64,000 nucleotides of DNA, from positions 323,999 to 387,998 of the forward strand of contig JALNZG010000003.1 of the NCBI GenBank assembly GCA_023229425.1, given 5' to 3'. The position numbers were made by a program, and so were the translations under genes. This document shows positions 45,865-55,289 of the stretch, piece by piece (within the stretch, counting starts at the first letter, position 1; each line of letters starts with the position of its first letter). The notes under the pieces were generated by a model that ran no database searches, was not told where the DNA came from, and saw only the letters and a list, made by a program, of their open reading frames with translations. This DNA is from Ignavibacteriaceae bacterium (GTDB lineage: Bacteria > Bacteroidota > Ignavibacteria > Ignavibacteriales > Ignavibacteriaceae).

Positions 45865-46236
45865 TTGTTTACGATACTTGACAAAAGCAACTATTTAAGA
45901 GGTCTTTTAATAGTTGCAAAAATGAATAATAAAATTGATGAAGGCGAAAAAGACATTATCTCTAGTGCTTCAAACCGTTTTGGCTTCAGTCAGGACTTTT
46001 TAACGGAAACGATGCAAAACATTCTTGCCAACGATTTTGTATCCAACACACCGATCCAATTTTCCAAACCGGCGGTTGCGCAGGAATTTATTGGAGAGTG
46101 TTTGAAACTCATTATCTCCAAAGATGACCCTTCACCGCGTGAATTGCTTTGGCTAAATGAAGTTGCAAAAATTAATACGTTGGACGATGAATGGTTTATC
46201 AAAGAAAAAAGATTGGCGCAACAGCAAAAGCAATAA
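45865..46236 (+). CDS. TerB-like small helical protein
   Basis: 123 residues, all-helical by composition. The pattern YLRGLLIVAKMNNKIDEGEKDIISSASNRFGF resembles the TerB/tellurite-resistance-B-like fold (a helix, then an acidic D-x-x-E metal-like motif), but the match is weak. The start is TTG, supported by AAGGAGG six bases upstream. It is monocistronic, upstream of the tricorn-like protease. Confidence 0.65.
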   Translation: MFTILDKSNYLRGLLIVAKMNNKIDEGEKDIISSASNRFGFSQDFLTETMQNILANDFVSNTPIQFSKPAVAQEFIGECLKLIISKDDPSPRELLWLNEVAKINTLDDEWFIKEKRLAQQQKQ

Positions 46237-46348
46237 TATTATTTTCTATCAAACTATATTACCGTCCTTCATTTTGCTCTTTCGATTAAAGACTTGAACA
46301 GTTAATTTTTATTAAAAATTTCTCCCAAAATTATCAAAAAGGTTATGT

Positions 46349-49300
46349 ATGAAACGGTTGACATTCTTGTTTACAATGCTTCTTTTCGGAATGCAGGTTT
46401 TTTCACAACAAGAAGCAAGGCTGCTCCGATTTCCCACAATTCACGGTAACCAGATTGTATTTACGTACGCCGGCAATTTGTACACCATTGATGCAAGCGG
46501 CGGTACAGCCCGCAAGTTAACTAACGATATTGGCTTTGAAATGTTCGCAAAATTTTCTCCCGATGGAAAACAATTAGCTTTTTCGGGACAGTATGACGGC
46601 AATACCGAAGTCTATTTGATGCCTTCAGAAGGTGGAGTTCCAAAACGTTTAACTTACACCGCAACCTTAAACCGTGATGATGTTTCCGATAGAATGGGAC
46701 CAAATAATATTGTGATGACATGGAAAAATAATAATGAACTTGTTTTCCGATCACGAATGATTGAGTTTAACGATTTCAAAGGACAGCTTTATTTAGTTGA
46801 TACAAAAGGGAATTTGCCGGCACAATTACCTTTACCCCGCGGTGGTTTTTGCACTTATTCCCCCGATGAAACAAAATTAGCTTACAATAGAGTTTTCCGT
46901 GAGTTTAGAACATGGAAACGGTATCGCGGAGGTCAAGCAGATGATGTTTGGATTTACGATTTCAAAACAAAAAAAACCGAAAACATAACAAACAATCCGG
47001 CGCAGGATATTTTCCCAATGTGGAGCGCGAATAAAATTTATTTTATCTCCGACAGAACAAAAACACTTAATCTCTTTTCTTACTCACTTGATACAAAAGA
47101 AACAAAACAACTAACCGCCTTCACTGAGTTCGATGTAAAATTTCCATCGCTTGGAGATAAAGCAGTTGTGTTTGAGAATGGTGGATACATTTATAAATTC
47201 GATTTAGCAACTGAGAAACTTGAAAAAGTAACAATTTATTTAAATGAAGATTTCAGCCTTGGCAGAGGCGGATTGCTCGATGTTTCAAAATCAATAACCA
47301 ATTATGAAATTTCACCTGACGGCAAACGCGCGTTGTTTGGTTCGCGCGGAGAAATGTTTACTGTTCCGCAAAAAAACGGACCGACAAGAAATCTTACTAA
47401 CACCCCCGGCGTGCATGAAAGAAGCTCCAAATGGTCACCGAACGGAAAATGGATAGCTTATATTTCAGATGTTTCCGGTGAAGATGAAATTTATTTTATG
47501 CCTCAAGATGGAAGCGGAGAACCGGTTCAATTAACAAAAGGAGCCGACACTTATAAATTCAATATTGAATGGTCACCGGACAGTAAAAAGATTTTGTGGA
47601 ACGATAAAAAACTCCGCTTGCAATTTGTTGATGTCGAATCGAAAGTAGTTACGCAAGTTGAACAAGCGACTGCTTGGGAAATCACCGGAGCCGTTTGGTC
47701 ACCGGATTCCAAATGGATTTCCTACCCAAAACCCGAAGAGATTGGAATGGAAAAAGTTTATCTCTATTCTCTTGATGATAAAAAATCGTTTGCAGTAACC
47801 GATAGCTGGTATGATTCAAACAATCCGGTTTTCAGTGAAGACGGAAAATATTTGTACTTCGTCTCGGATAGAAATTTTTCCCCGGTTTACAGTGGAACCG
47901 AATGGAATCACGCTTACGTTGATATGGCTAAATTATACATGGTTACGCTGGCAAAGAATACTAAATCGCCTTTCGCACCAACAAGTGATGAAGTTGAAAT
48001 AAAAGATGAAAAGAAGGTTGATAAAAAAGAATCAACTGAAAAATCTGAAAAGAAAGAAAGCAAACCGGAGGTTTCCGTTAAAGTTGATGCTGATGGAATT
48101 ATAAACCGTATAGTTGAAATTCCAACTGCTGCCGGAAATTATTGGAATTTAAACTCAACCGCTTCCAAGCTTTATTATCTCAGAAACAATACTGCTGAAC
48201 GAAAGTCAAAACTCTTTTTATTTGATCTTGAAAAACAAAAAGAAACAGAGTTGGGCGAAATAAACGGATATGAAATTTCCACCGATAAAAAGAAAATGTT
48301 AGTCGGGAGTGAAAATTCTTATGCAATAATTGATCTGCCGACAGCGAAAATTGAGATGAAAGAGAAATTAAATCTTTCAGATATGAAAATGAATCTTGAC
48401 CGGACAGCAGAATGGGAACAAATTTTTACTGAATCATGGCGGCAGATGCGCGACTTCTTTTTCGATCCAAATATGCACGGGAATAATTGGGAGAAAGTAC
48501 GCAAAACTTACGAACCACTTGTTAAATATGTTAATCATCGCGCTGATCTAACTTACATCATTGGAGAAATGATCAGTGAATTAAGTGTCGGACACTCATA
48601 CGTTGGCGGCGGAGATTACCCGAAAGCCGAAAGAATAAAACTGGGTCTTCTCGGCGCGAAGTTGGAGAAAGATAAATCGGGTTTCTATAAAATTATAAAA
48701 ATTCTTAAAGGACAAAATTGGGATAAAGCCACACGTTCACCATTATCGGAAATTGGCGTTGATGTTAAAGAGGGTGAATTCATCACAGCGATTAACGGAA
48801 AACCTGTGAACGAAGTGAACAACATTTATGAACTGCTTGTAAACAAAGCCGGAAAACAAGTAACGCTGAAAATCAATTCATCACCTAAAATTGAGGGAAG
48901 CCGCGAAACTGTTATTATCCCAACTGATGATGAACAGCCGTTGTATTATTACAATTGGGTACAAAATAATATTGAAAAAGTAACCAAAGCTACCGATGGA
49001 AAAGTCGGATACATTCACATTCCTGATATGAGCGTGAACGGGTTGAATCAGTTTTCAAAATTATATTATCCGCAACTCCGCAAAGAAGCATTGATAATTG
49101 ATGACAGAGGCAACGGCGGCGGAAATGTTTCCCCGATGATCATTGAACGACTTAGAAGAGAATGGACGATGGTTGGCATCGCAAGAAACGCAGCGCCAAC
49201 TTACGATCCGGGTGGTATGCATGTTGGTCCGAAGGTCGGGTTGATAGATGAGTTCTCTGCTTCCGACGGCGATATTTTCGGTTACCGCTTTAAACAAGCG

Positions 49301-49606
49301 AAGCTTGGAAAACTCATTGGGAAACGTTCGTGGGGTGGAGTTGTCGGTATTCGCGGAACACTTCCGTTTGTGGATGGCGGTGTTTTAAATCGCCCAGAAT
49401 TTTCCCGTTACGATATTGAAGGGAAGGAATGGATCATGGAAGGTTACGGCGTTGATCCGGATATTATTGTTGATAACGACCCGGCTCTTGAATTTGACGG
49501 TATTGATCAGCAGTTGGAAAAAGCAATTCAAGTTGCACTAGAAGAATTAAAGACAGCAAAGAATAAAATTCCGGATGCTCCGGTTTATCCTAATAAAAGT
49601 AAGTAA
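46349..49606 (+). CDS. Tricorn-like S41 protease with TolB-type propeller
   Basis: 1085 residues. Signal peptide ends VFSQ. Residues ~30-540 form TolB/WD40-like blades (FSPDGKQLAFSG, WSPNGKWIAYISD, WSPDSKKILW, WSPDSKWISY). A Lys/Glu-rich linker follows (~545-590), then a tricorn C1-like region, a PDZ domain (~760-850) and the S41 peptidase core: DDRGNGGGNVSP near 915 and DEFSASDGD (nucleophile Ser) near 965, with RSWGGVVGI. It degrades peptides in the periplasm by family analogy. Followed by a strong terminator. Confidence 0.9.
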   Translation: MKRLTFLFTMLLFGMQVFSQQEARLLRFPTIHGNQIVFTYAGNLYTIDASGGTARKLTNDIGFEMFAKFSPDGKQLAFSGQYDGNTEVYLMPSEGGVPKRLTYTATLNRDDVSDRMGPNNIVMTWKNNNELVFRSRMIEFNDFKGQLYLVDTKGNLPAQLPLPRGGFCTYSPDETKLAYNRVFREFRTWKRYRGGQADDVWIYDFKTKKTENITNNPAQDIFPMWSANKIYFISDRTKTLNLFSYSLDTKETKQLTAFTEFDVKFPSLGDKAVVFENGGYIYKFDLATEKLEKVTIYLNEDFSLGRGGLLDVSKSITNYEISPDGKRALFGSRGEMFTVPQKNGPTRNLTNTPGVHERSSKWSPNGKWIAYISDVSGEDEIYFMPQDGSGEPVQLTKGADTYKFNIEWSPDSKKILWNDKKLRLQFVDVESKVVTQVEQATAWEITGAVWSPDSKWISYPKPEEIGMEKVYLYSLDDKKSFAVTDSWYDSNNPVFSEDGKYLYFVSDRNFSPVYSGTEWNHAYVDMAKLYMVTLAKNTKSPFAPTSDEVEIKDEKKVDKKESTEKSEKKESKPEVSVKVDADGIINRIVEIPTAAGNYWNLNSTASKLYYLRNNTAERKSKLFLFDLEKQKETELGEINGYEISTDKKKMLVGSENSYAIIDLPTAKIEMKEKLNLSDMKMNLDRTAEWEQIFTESWRQMRDFFFDPNMHGNNWEKVRKTYEPLVKYVNHRADLTYIIGEMISELSVGHSYVGGGDYPKAERIKLGLLGAKLEKDKSGFYKIIKILKGQNWDKATRSPLSEIGVDVKEGEFITAINGKPVNEVNNIYELLVNKAGKQVTLKINSSPKIEGSRETVIIPTDDEQPLYYYNWVQNNIEKVTKATDGKVGYIHIPDMSVNGLNQFSKLYYPQLRKEALIIDDRGNGGGNVSPMIIERLRREWTMVGIARNAAPTYDPGGMHVGPKVGLIDEFSASDGDIFGYRFKQAKLGKLIGKRSWGGVVGIRGTLPFVDGGVLNRPEFSRYDIEGKEWIMEGYGVDPDIIVDNDPALEFDGIDQQLEKAIQVALEELKTAKNKIPDAPVYPNKSK

Positions 49607-49611
49607 ATTAT

Positions 49612-49647
49612 AAGCCGCAGGTTTTGATGAACAAGGTCTGCGGCTTT
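49612..49647 (+). terminator. Rho-independent terminator of the tricorn-like gene
   Basis: AAGCCGCAG / CTGCGGCTT stem with a 17-base loop, followed by AATTATTTTTTTTT. It lies 5 bp after the stop codon. Confidence 0.8.
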
Positions 49648-49649
49648 AA

Positions 49650-50258
49650 TTATTTTTTTTTGTCGTGGTAATAAATAAATGTTTTGACCTCACCAATATC
49701 ATCATATTTTTCAATACCGGTTTCAACACAAATAATTTTGGGAAACATAATTTCTGTGCAAGCCGATTCAGTCATCAAGATATATTCTTTTTCTTTTACA
49801 GAATTTTTTAGCAATCTATGAACAAGAATCACATCAATCCCGGAAAGCTCTTTGAAAGTACCAATACTGATAAGTTCAGCATGACCGGTATGAACAATAA
49901 CTTTCAATTTTAACGTTTCAATTGCAATACAAACGTCCCCTTCACAAAGAACCGAACTCCTCAATTCATGAATTTTCTGGGTAAAGACGTCAAAAAAAGT
50001 AATCAGTTTCTCGCCGATTTTTTTCCTTAGCATCTCCCAATCTTCTTCGTTCTTTCCTTTAAGAGCAAAGAGAAAAACAGCATCCCCTTCAATCTTGGCT
50101 ACTTCAAGTGGAAGTTCGATATGTTCAATAATGGCTTTTATTAGTTCAATAATTATTTTATGACTTTTCGAAATGGTTTCCCGGTTAGCGAGCATAAAAT
50201 TTGTGTACCCGCTTATATCAGCGATTAAAAGGATGACTTTACTTTGATTTGTGTACAT
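49650..50258 (-). CDS. DUF2652 protein, class III nucleotide-cyclase-like
   Basis: 202 residues. The N-terminus KVILLIADISGYTNFML and the block VAKIEGDAVFLFA match the adenylate/guanylate cyclase catalytic fold as found in DUF2652 proteins; the second acidic residue of a metal pair is present in GDA, and HTGHAE follows. Purine-selecting residues are not obvious, so cyclase activity is doubtful. Soluble, no membrane segment. Convergent with the tricorn-like gene. Confidence 0.78.
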   Translation of the reverse strand: MYTNQSKVILLIADISGYTNFMLANRETISKSHKIIIELIKAIIEHIELPLEVAKIEGDAVFLFALKGKNEEDWEMLRKKIGEKLITFFDVFTQKIHELRSSVLCEGDVCIAIETLKLKVIVHTGHAELISIGTFKELSGIDVILVHRLLKNSVKEKEYILMTESACTEIMFPKIICVETGIEKYDDIGEVKTFIYYHDKKK

Positions 50259-50390
50259 TTTTTTCGATTATTTTCTATGCAAAATTATTGTTTAATTCCG
50301 AGAATGCCAATGCATCTTGCTTAAAATTCTATTAAAACTTGATGCAAAAATTATTGTGTCTTTAAAATGATTCCTAGTCATTCCGTTTTG

Positions 50391-51275
50391 TTAGTGAAGA
50401 AATAAAATTGCTATTCCAGCAACTGCCGTTATAGCGCCAATATATCCGCGCAGAGAAATTTTTTCGCGGTAGATGAAGTGCATCATCGGCAACATAATTA
50501 TCGGCATCGTTGACATTAGTGTTGAGGCAATTCCAACTTTAGTGTGTGAGATAGCTATCAAACTAAAGGTGATACCAAGGAAGGGTCCGACAATACTTCC
50601 GGCAAATGTAAATACGAGAGCTTTCAAATCTTTTTTATAAAGTTGAATGGGATTTTTATATTTCCTAAAAATCAAGACGATCGGGAAGAAAATAATTACG
50701 GAAGAAAAAATTCTTATAAAAGTTGCAACAAATCCGTTTATTTCACCAAGGTTAAAAGCCATCTTAGCTAAAATCAATCCTGCAGCTTGCCCAAGCGCTC
50801 CCATTATGCCAAGGAAAAGTCCGTAAGGAGTAATTTTATATTTCGAATTGATCCCAACTTTCTGTTCAAGAACAACAAGCGCAATTCCCAAAATCGTAAT
50901 TATCATTCCAAAAATACCAAGTGGGCTGATAACTTCCCCAAGAAAAAAGTAACTTAGTAAAGATGCCATCCCCGGTGAAAGCGCCATTAATAACATTGCA
51001 AAGCGTGGTCCAATGTAGAGATAAGATTTGAAGAGAAAACTATCGCCGACAACCAAGCCAACTATTCCGCTTAGCCCAAGATAATAAAATTGGTTTTGTG
51101 AAAGATGATAATCGATCCTAAAAAGAATAATTGTTGAAGCAAGCAGAAGAGTTGCAAAAATTAACCGGTTAATATTAAGCTGTAATGAACCGATTCTGTT
51201 TGCCGCTTCGGAAAATAAAAGAGATGTAGCAGACCAGAGGAGAGCTGTTAATAAAGCTGCGAATTCACCAACCAT
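50391..51275 (-). CDS. EamA/DMT-family transporter (first)
   Basis: About 294 residues with ten predicted helices arranged as two EamA repeats (LLTALLWSATSLLFSEAA near the start; GALGQAAGLILAKMAF in the second half). Drug/metabolite transporter superfamily; the substrate is unknown. The ATG at 51275 starts right before the first helix. An upstream in-frame ATG at 51335 would place the start 10 bp after the eno stop; neither has a good Shine-Dalgarno. Probably co-transcribed with eno. Confidence 0.82.
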   Translation of the reverse strand: MVGEFAALLTALLWSATSLLFSEAANRIGSLQLNINRLIFATLLLASTIILFRIDYHLSQNQFYYLGLSGIVGLVVGDSFLFKSYLYIGPRFAMLLMALSPGMASLLSYFFLGEVISPLGIFGMIITILGIALVVLEQKVGINSKYKITPYGLFLGIMGALGQAAGLILAKMAFNLGEINGFVATFIRIFSSVIIFFPIVLIFRKYKNPIQLYKKDLKALVFTFAGSIVGPFLGITFSLIAISHTKVGIASTLMSTMPIIMLPMMHFIYREKISLRGYIGAITAVAGIAILFLH

Positions 51276-51345
51276 GTTTTTTTTCTGAGGATAAGAACTA
51301 AAAATTGAAAAGAGCGGAAAAATATTTCCGCTCATGGAATAAATG

Positions 51346-52638
51346 TTACGCCTTGAAATTAAGCGCAGCTAGTCCTAAGAAATTTGCTGAGAGACCTAAT
51401 TCTTCTTCTATGCGTAACAACTGATTGTATTTTGCAATACGGTCAGTGCGGCTTGCTGAACCGGTTTTAATCTGTCCCGCATTTGTTGCAACAGCAATAT
51501 CGGCAATGGTAGTATCTTCGGTTTCACCGGAACGATGACTAATAACACAAGTATAGCCATTTTTCTTTGCAAGTTCAATTGCATCGAGTGTTTCAGTTAG
51601 CGTACCAATTTGATTTACTTTAATAAGTATTGAATTTGCAATTCCGCGTTGAATTCCACGGGCTAAAATCTCTGTATTTGTGACAAATAAATCATCTCCG
51701 ACTAATTGAATTTTTCCACCGAGTTTTTTTGTTAATAGTTCCCAACCATCCCAATCATGTTCGGAGAGTCCGTCTTCAATTGAGAGGATAGGATATTGTT
51801 TTACCCAACTCGTCCAAAATTCAACCATTTGCTCTGAGGACATTTCAGATTTATCAGATTTGAAAAATTGATAAACTTTTTTATCCTTTAACCACATTTC
51901 GCTTGTAGCAGGATCAAGAGCAATTCCGATATCTTCTCCCGGTTTATATCCGGCTTTTTGAATTGCTTCAAGAATAACTTTAATTGCTTCTTCATTTGAT
52001 TTTAAGTTTGGGGCAAATCCGCCTTCATCACCAACGGCAGTGCTGTATCCCCGTTTTTTCAAAACCGATTTCAATGTGTGAAAAGTTTCTGTTCCCATTC
52101 TTAATGCATCGGCAAAATCTTCGGCGCCGACAGGCATAATCATAAATTCCTGAAAATCAACATTATTATCTGCATGGCTTCCGCCGTTAATAATATTCAT
52201 CATTGGAACTGGAAGTACTTTTGCATTGACTCCGCCAATGTAACGGTACAATGGTAAACCACATGCTTGTGCCGCTGCTTTTGCAACCGCCAAGGAAACG
52301 CCAAGAATTGCGTTGGCACCTAAGTTCGATTTGTTTTCGGTTCCATCAAGTTCAATAAGGAACTGATCAATTCCGGTTTGATCGAGAGCGTCAAAATCGA
52401 TTAACTCATCGGCAATTTTTTCGTTTACATTATCTACAGCTTTTAAAACTCCTTTTCCGAGATACCGGGTTTCATCGCCATCGCGCAATTCACAAGCCTC
52501 AAAATCTCCCGTGGAAGCACCGCTTGGAACAGCAGCGCGCCCAATAAAGCCGCTTTCCAATTCTACTTCTGCTTCCAAAGTTGGGTTACCGCGTGAGTCT
52601 AGAATTTCTCTTGCTCTAACATCAATAATTGTTGTCAT
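51346..52638 (-). CDS. eno: Enolase
   Basis: 430 residues, usual length. It interconverts 2-phosphoglycerate and PEP in glycolysis. Visible: ILDSRGNPTLEAEV at the N-terminus, the loop AVPSGASTGDFEA, FQEFMIMPVGA, SIEDGLSEHDWDGW, VGDDLFVTN, the catalytic lysine in SILIKVNQIGT, and SHRSGETEDTTIADIAV. A CTCCTTT (AAAGGAG on the minus strand) precedes the start. Its product PEP is the expected substrate of the carboxylase-like module at 1878-7496, although the genes are not linked. Confidence 0.97.
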   Translation of the reverse strand: MTTIIDVRAREILDSRGNPTLEAEVELESGFIGRAAVPSGASTGDFEACELRDGDETRYLGKGVLKAVDNVNEKIADELIDFDALDQTGIDQFLIELDGTENKSNLGANAILGVSLAVAKAAAQACGLPLYRYIGGVNAKVLPVPMMNIINGGSHADNNVDFQEFMIMPVGAEDFADALRMGTETFHTLKSVLKKRGYSTAVGDEGGFAPNLKSNEEAIKVILEAIQKAGYKPGEDIGIALDPATSEMWLKDKKVYQFFKSDKSEMSSEQMVEFWTSWVKQYPILSIEDGLSEHDWDGWELLTKKLGGKIQLVGDDLFVTNTEILARGIQRGIANSILIKVNQIGTLTETLDAIELAKKNGYTCVISHRSGETEDTTIADIAVATNAGQIKTGSASRTDRIAKYNQLLRIEEELGLSANFLGLAALNFKA

Positions 52639-52786
52639 ACTATTTCTCCTTTAGTTTCTAAATCATTTAAGTACAAAAATGAAAATTTATTTTCACATCA
52701 AAATTAAGTAATTTAGGGTTGAGTTTTTAATGTAGCTGTAGAATTATTTCTAAGTATTTACGAATTTGAATTCCCAATTTATTTCT

Positions 52787-52859
52787 GCCCCCATAGCTCA
52801 GTGGATTAGAGCAATGGCCTCCGAAGCCGTGTGCGTAGGTTCGAGTCCTACTGGGGGTA
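52787..52859 (+). tRNA. tRNA-Arg (anticodon CCG)
   Basis: Acceptor GCCCCCA / TGGGGGT, D-arm GCTC...GAGC, anticodon arm with loop CTCCGAA giving CCG, T-arm GTAGG-TTCGAGT-CCTAC, discriminator A. CCA is not encoded. Reads CGG codons. Confidence 0.93.
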
Positions 52860-52966
52860 CTTGAGAAAGTGAAAAGTACAAAGGGAAAAGTCGAAAGTTT
52901 CTTCTAAGAAGAAAGAATGTGGTTTTTCAATTTGAATTACTTCTGCAAGATATGTTTTTCTCAAAT

Positions 52967-53039
<73 letters not shown>

Positions 53040-53062
53040 CAACTCTTTAAAAGATCGTTTTT

Positions 53063-53392
53063 CTATGAAAGCCAACTTCGGTAGCTAAATGAGGATGAGT
53101 TTCTGTTAGGAGACTCATTAATAACTTTAAACCTTTCAATCTGTTTCGTTTTCTGTTCAAATGTTTTACTTAAAGGATTTTGAACAGAATAATTGTCGGG
53201 AACTGAAAAAGTGTAAACTTTACTGCTTGTATAATATTGTTTTGGCGCTTTTGTCTGCCGCCTCTCTTCTTCTCTTTTCTTCTTTTTAACAACTATTTTT
53301 TTAGTTAGAACCGAAAAGATCACTACTATTAAAAAGAATACAATTATACCGATAGTGATATAGTTTACAATTGATTGAAGGTCTAAATGCAT
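53063..53392 (-). CDS. Small single-pass membrane protein, hypothetical
   Basis: 109 residues, family not recognised. One N-terminal membrane helix (about 10-30, YITIGIIVFFLIVVIFSVL) then a strongly basic stretch (KKIVVKKKKREEERR) and a Ser/Asn/Tyr-rich tail. Probably N-out with the tail in the cytoplasm. It lies 23 bp from the tRNA-Arg(CCT) end on the opposite strand. It could be a chance open frame, but the helix plus positive-inside pattern argues for a gene. Confidence 0.55.
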   Translation of the reverse strand: MHLDLQSIVNYITIGIIVFFLIVVIFSVLTKKIVVKKKKREEERRQTKAPKQYYTSSKVYTFSVPDNYSVQNPLSKTFEQKTKQIERFKVINESPNRNSSSFSYRSWLS

Positions 53393-53697
53393 GCGTTTTT
53401 TATTCTAAATTTAAATTAACTGAAATCAGTAGCACAAATATAAAATGATTTCATTGAAAAAAAACGAGACTTTTTTCTTGTCTGTTCTATATCACACTAA
53501 TTATAGTTCCGGATTCATCAACAATTTTCCTTGTAGGTAATTGAGTTTAAAAAGTCAACAAACACTTACTAAAAATAATTTGACGGAGTTCCTTCAATCA
53601 AGTTTGTCTCAAGTGAGATGTGGTTAAAATTTTTTATTTGACTTTGGTTATAAAAAATTATAAAATTCTTTTGTTATGTTAGAAAGTTAGGTAAGAT
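53393..53697. other. AT-rich divergent intergenic region
   Basis: No gene, RNA or repeat recognised. It must hold promoters for the small membrane protein (minus) and the lipoprotein (plus). A TTTGACTTTGGTTATAAAA segment near 53637-53655 could be part of the lipoprotein promoter, but no clean TAnnTTTG lies downstream of it. Confidence 0.4.
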
Positions 53698-54123
53698 ATG
53701 AAGTTGCCAATATTTGTTTTTATTTTAGTCCTGTTTTTTGCTCAACCCGGCTGCTTGGATGTTTCCACACCCGTAATTAAAAAAGCAGTCCCAGACGGCA
53801 TTCGATTAGGAGAAGAATTTTTCCTTTCGCTCAATAAAGAAATAACCATCATTGGTGAAGACTTAACCATAAAATTCCTTTCGATCCATGAGGATTCTCG
53901 ATGTCCAATAAATGTGGTTTGTGTTTGGGAAGGGAATGCACATATTATTGTCCTGCTCAACAAGATAGATACGCTTGATTTAAACACTTCACTTACTCCA
54001 AAAGAAGTTGTTTACAAAAACATTTATAAAATATCATTAATTGAAGTTCAGCCTTATCCGATATCTGAACAACCGATTCCTATTGAAAATTACAAAGTGA
54101 AATTAAAAGTGGAGAAGGTCTGA
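53698..54123 (+). CDS. Small lipoprotein, hypothetical
   Basis: 141 residues. Lipoprotein signal peptide with the lipobox AQPGC (Cys19). The mature part is strand-rich and contains EDSRCPINVVCVWEGNA, a motif recurring in a family of small uncharacterised bacterial lipoproteins whose two cysteines may form a disulfide. Function unknown. The ATG at 53698 follows GTTAGGTAAG. Convergent with the phosphatase gene 20 bp downstream. Confidence 0.72.
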   Translation: MKLPIFVFILVLFFAQPGCLDVSTPVIKKAVPDGIRLGEEFFLSLNKEITIIGEDLTIKFLSIHEDSRCPINVVCVWEGNAHIIVLLNKIDTLDLNTSLTPKEVVYKNIYKISLIEVQPYPISEQPIPIENYKVKLKVEKV

Positions 54124-54143
54124 ACTACTTTTGGGGAAGTAAA

Positions 54144-55223
54144 TTAGTATCGAGTTTGGATCAAGTGTAATAATTTTCTTCCTAAGTGGTAATTTTCATT
54201 TATTCCGGAAAATATTTCACACTGCGGACCATAGGCAAACACGCCAACCATTGTGGCTGTATGGCTTTTAGAAGCAAAATCAATTTTTATATTTTCGCTG
54301 TTTATGTCTCCAGCAGTAATTGCGGCACCACCTGTTTCGTGATCACCGGTAACTAAAACTAAAGTTTCTTTATTTGTTTCGGCAAAGTCAAGTACAGTTT
54401 GTATAGCATTTTCAAAATCATTCAATTCGTTTAATAATAGTTCTTGATTATTATCGTGTCCGCCATTATCAATTTGAGAACCTTCAACCATTAAAACAAA
54501 ACCATTTTCATTTTGTGAAAGAGCATGCAAAGCTTTTTTAGTCAAATCGGAGAGAGAATAATTACGAAGAGTTGCAGGCTTCAAAGCCTCATTCTCAAGA
54601 AGAGCATAATATTTTCTAGAATCAGATTTTTTCAGATTTTCAAAATCATTTAAAATGATATAGCCTTTCTCTTGGAGCTTCATTAACAAATCAACATTAT
54701 CTTTTCTTTTCCCTCCTGAAGATTCGGGAATGAAATATCGCTTTCCTCCTCCAATAACAATATCCGTTTCAAGTAAACTAAATTGTTCAGCAAGAATTTC
54801 ATAATTCTTTCTGTTAGAGGTGTGCCCTAAAAATGCAGCGGGTGTTGCGTTTGTAACTTCAGAAGTAACAACAACGCCGGTTGAAAGATTTTTTTGTTTT
54901 GCTAATTCAAATATCGAAGGGATAGACTTGCCCATTTCATCAACACCGATTGCACCATTTTTAGTTGGAACTCCACAGGCAAGCGCAGTTCCTCCGGCAG
55001 CAGAATCAGTTATTAACTTGTCAGCGGAACATGTAATTGAAAATCCTGTAATAGGAAATTTTTTAAATGCTGAATTTGCATTTGTTAAAACAGAGACGCT
55101 TACTTGAGAGATCCCCATTCCGTCCCCTATCATAATGATGATATTTTTCGGAGGTTTGGGACTTTCAGCAAAAGTTATTGTGTAAAGAAAAATTGTTAGT
55201 AAGAAAATTATTTTTTTCATCAA
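54144..55223 (-). CDS. Alkaline phosphatase (PhoA family)
   Basis: 359 residues, shorter than E. coli PhoA (about 470). Signal peptide ends FAES. It hydrolyses phosphate monoesters in the periplasm. Metal and catalytic sites: IIIMIGDGMG (Zn/Mg Asp), LITDSAAGGTALACG (nucleophile Ser following Asp), VEGSQIDNGGHDNN (Zn ligands Asp, His), VTGDHETGG (Asp-His). The Zn-ligand His near the C-terminus is probably in KSHTATMVGVFAYG. It lies 66 bp after ilvE, separated by a terminator. Confidence 0.92.
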   Translation of the reverse strand: MMKKIIFLLTIFLYTITFAESPKPPKNIIIMIGDGMGISQVSVSVLTNANSAFKKFPITGFSITCSADKLITDSAAGGTALACGVPTKNGAIGVDEMGKSIPSIFELAKQKNLSTGVVVTSEVTNATPAAFLGHTSNRKNYEILAEQFSLLETDIVIGGGKRYFIPESSGGKRKDNVDLLMKLQEKGYIILNDFENLKKSDSRKYYALLENEALKPATLRNYSLSDLTKKALHALSQNENGFVLMVEGSQIDNGGHDNNQELLLNELNDFENAIQTVLDFAETNKETLVLVTGDHETGGAAITAGDINSENIKIDFASKSHTATMVGVFAYGPQCEIFSGINENYHLGRKLLHLIQTRY

Positions 55224-55232
55224 ACAGCCTAT

Positions 55233-55262
55233 AAAAAAAACTCTTCCACTAAGGAAGAGTTA
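55233..55262 (-). terminator. Rho-independent terminator of ilvE
   Basis: AACTCTTCC / GGAAGAGTT stem with a 5-base loop and eight A on the plus strand giving a T-run on the minus strand. It lies between ilvE and the phosphatase gene, so the latter probably has its own promoter or depends on readthrough. Confidence 0.85.
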
Positions 55263-55289
55263 AGAAATTAAATAATAAAATATTCGGAT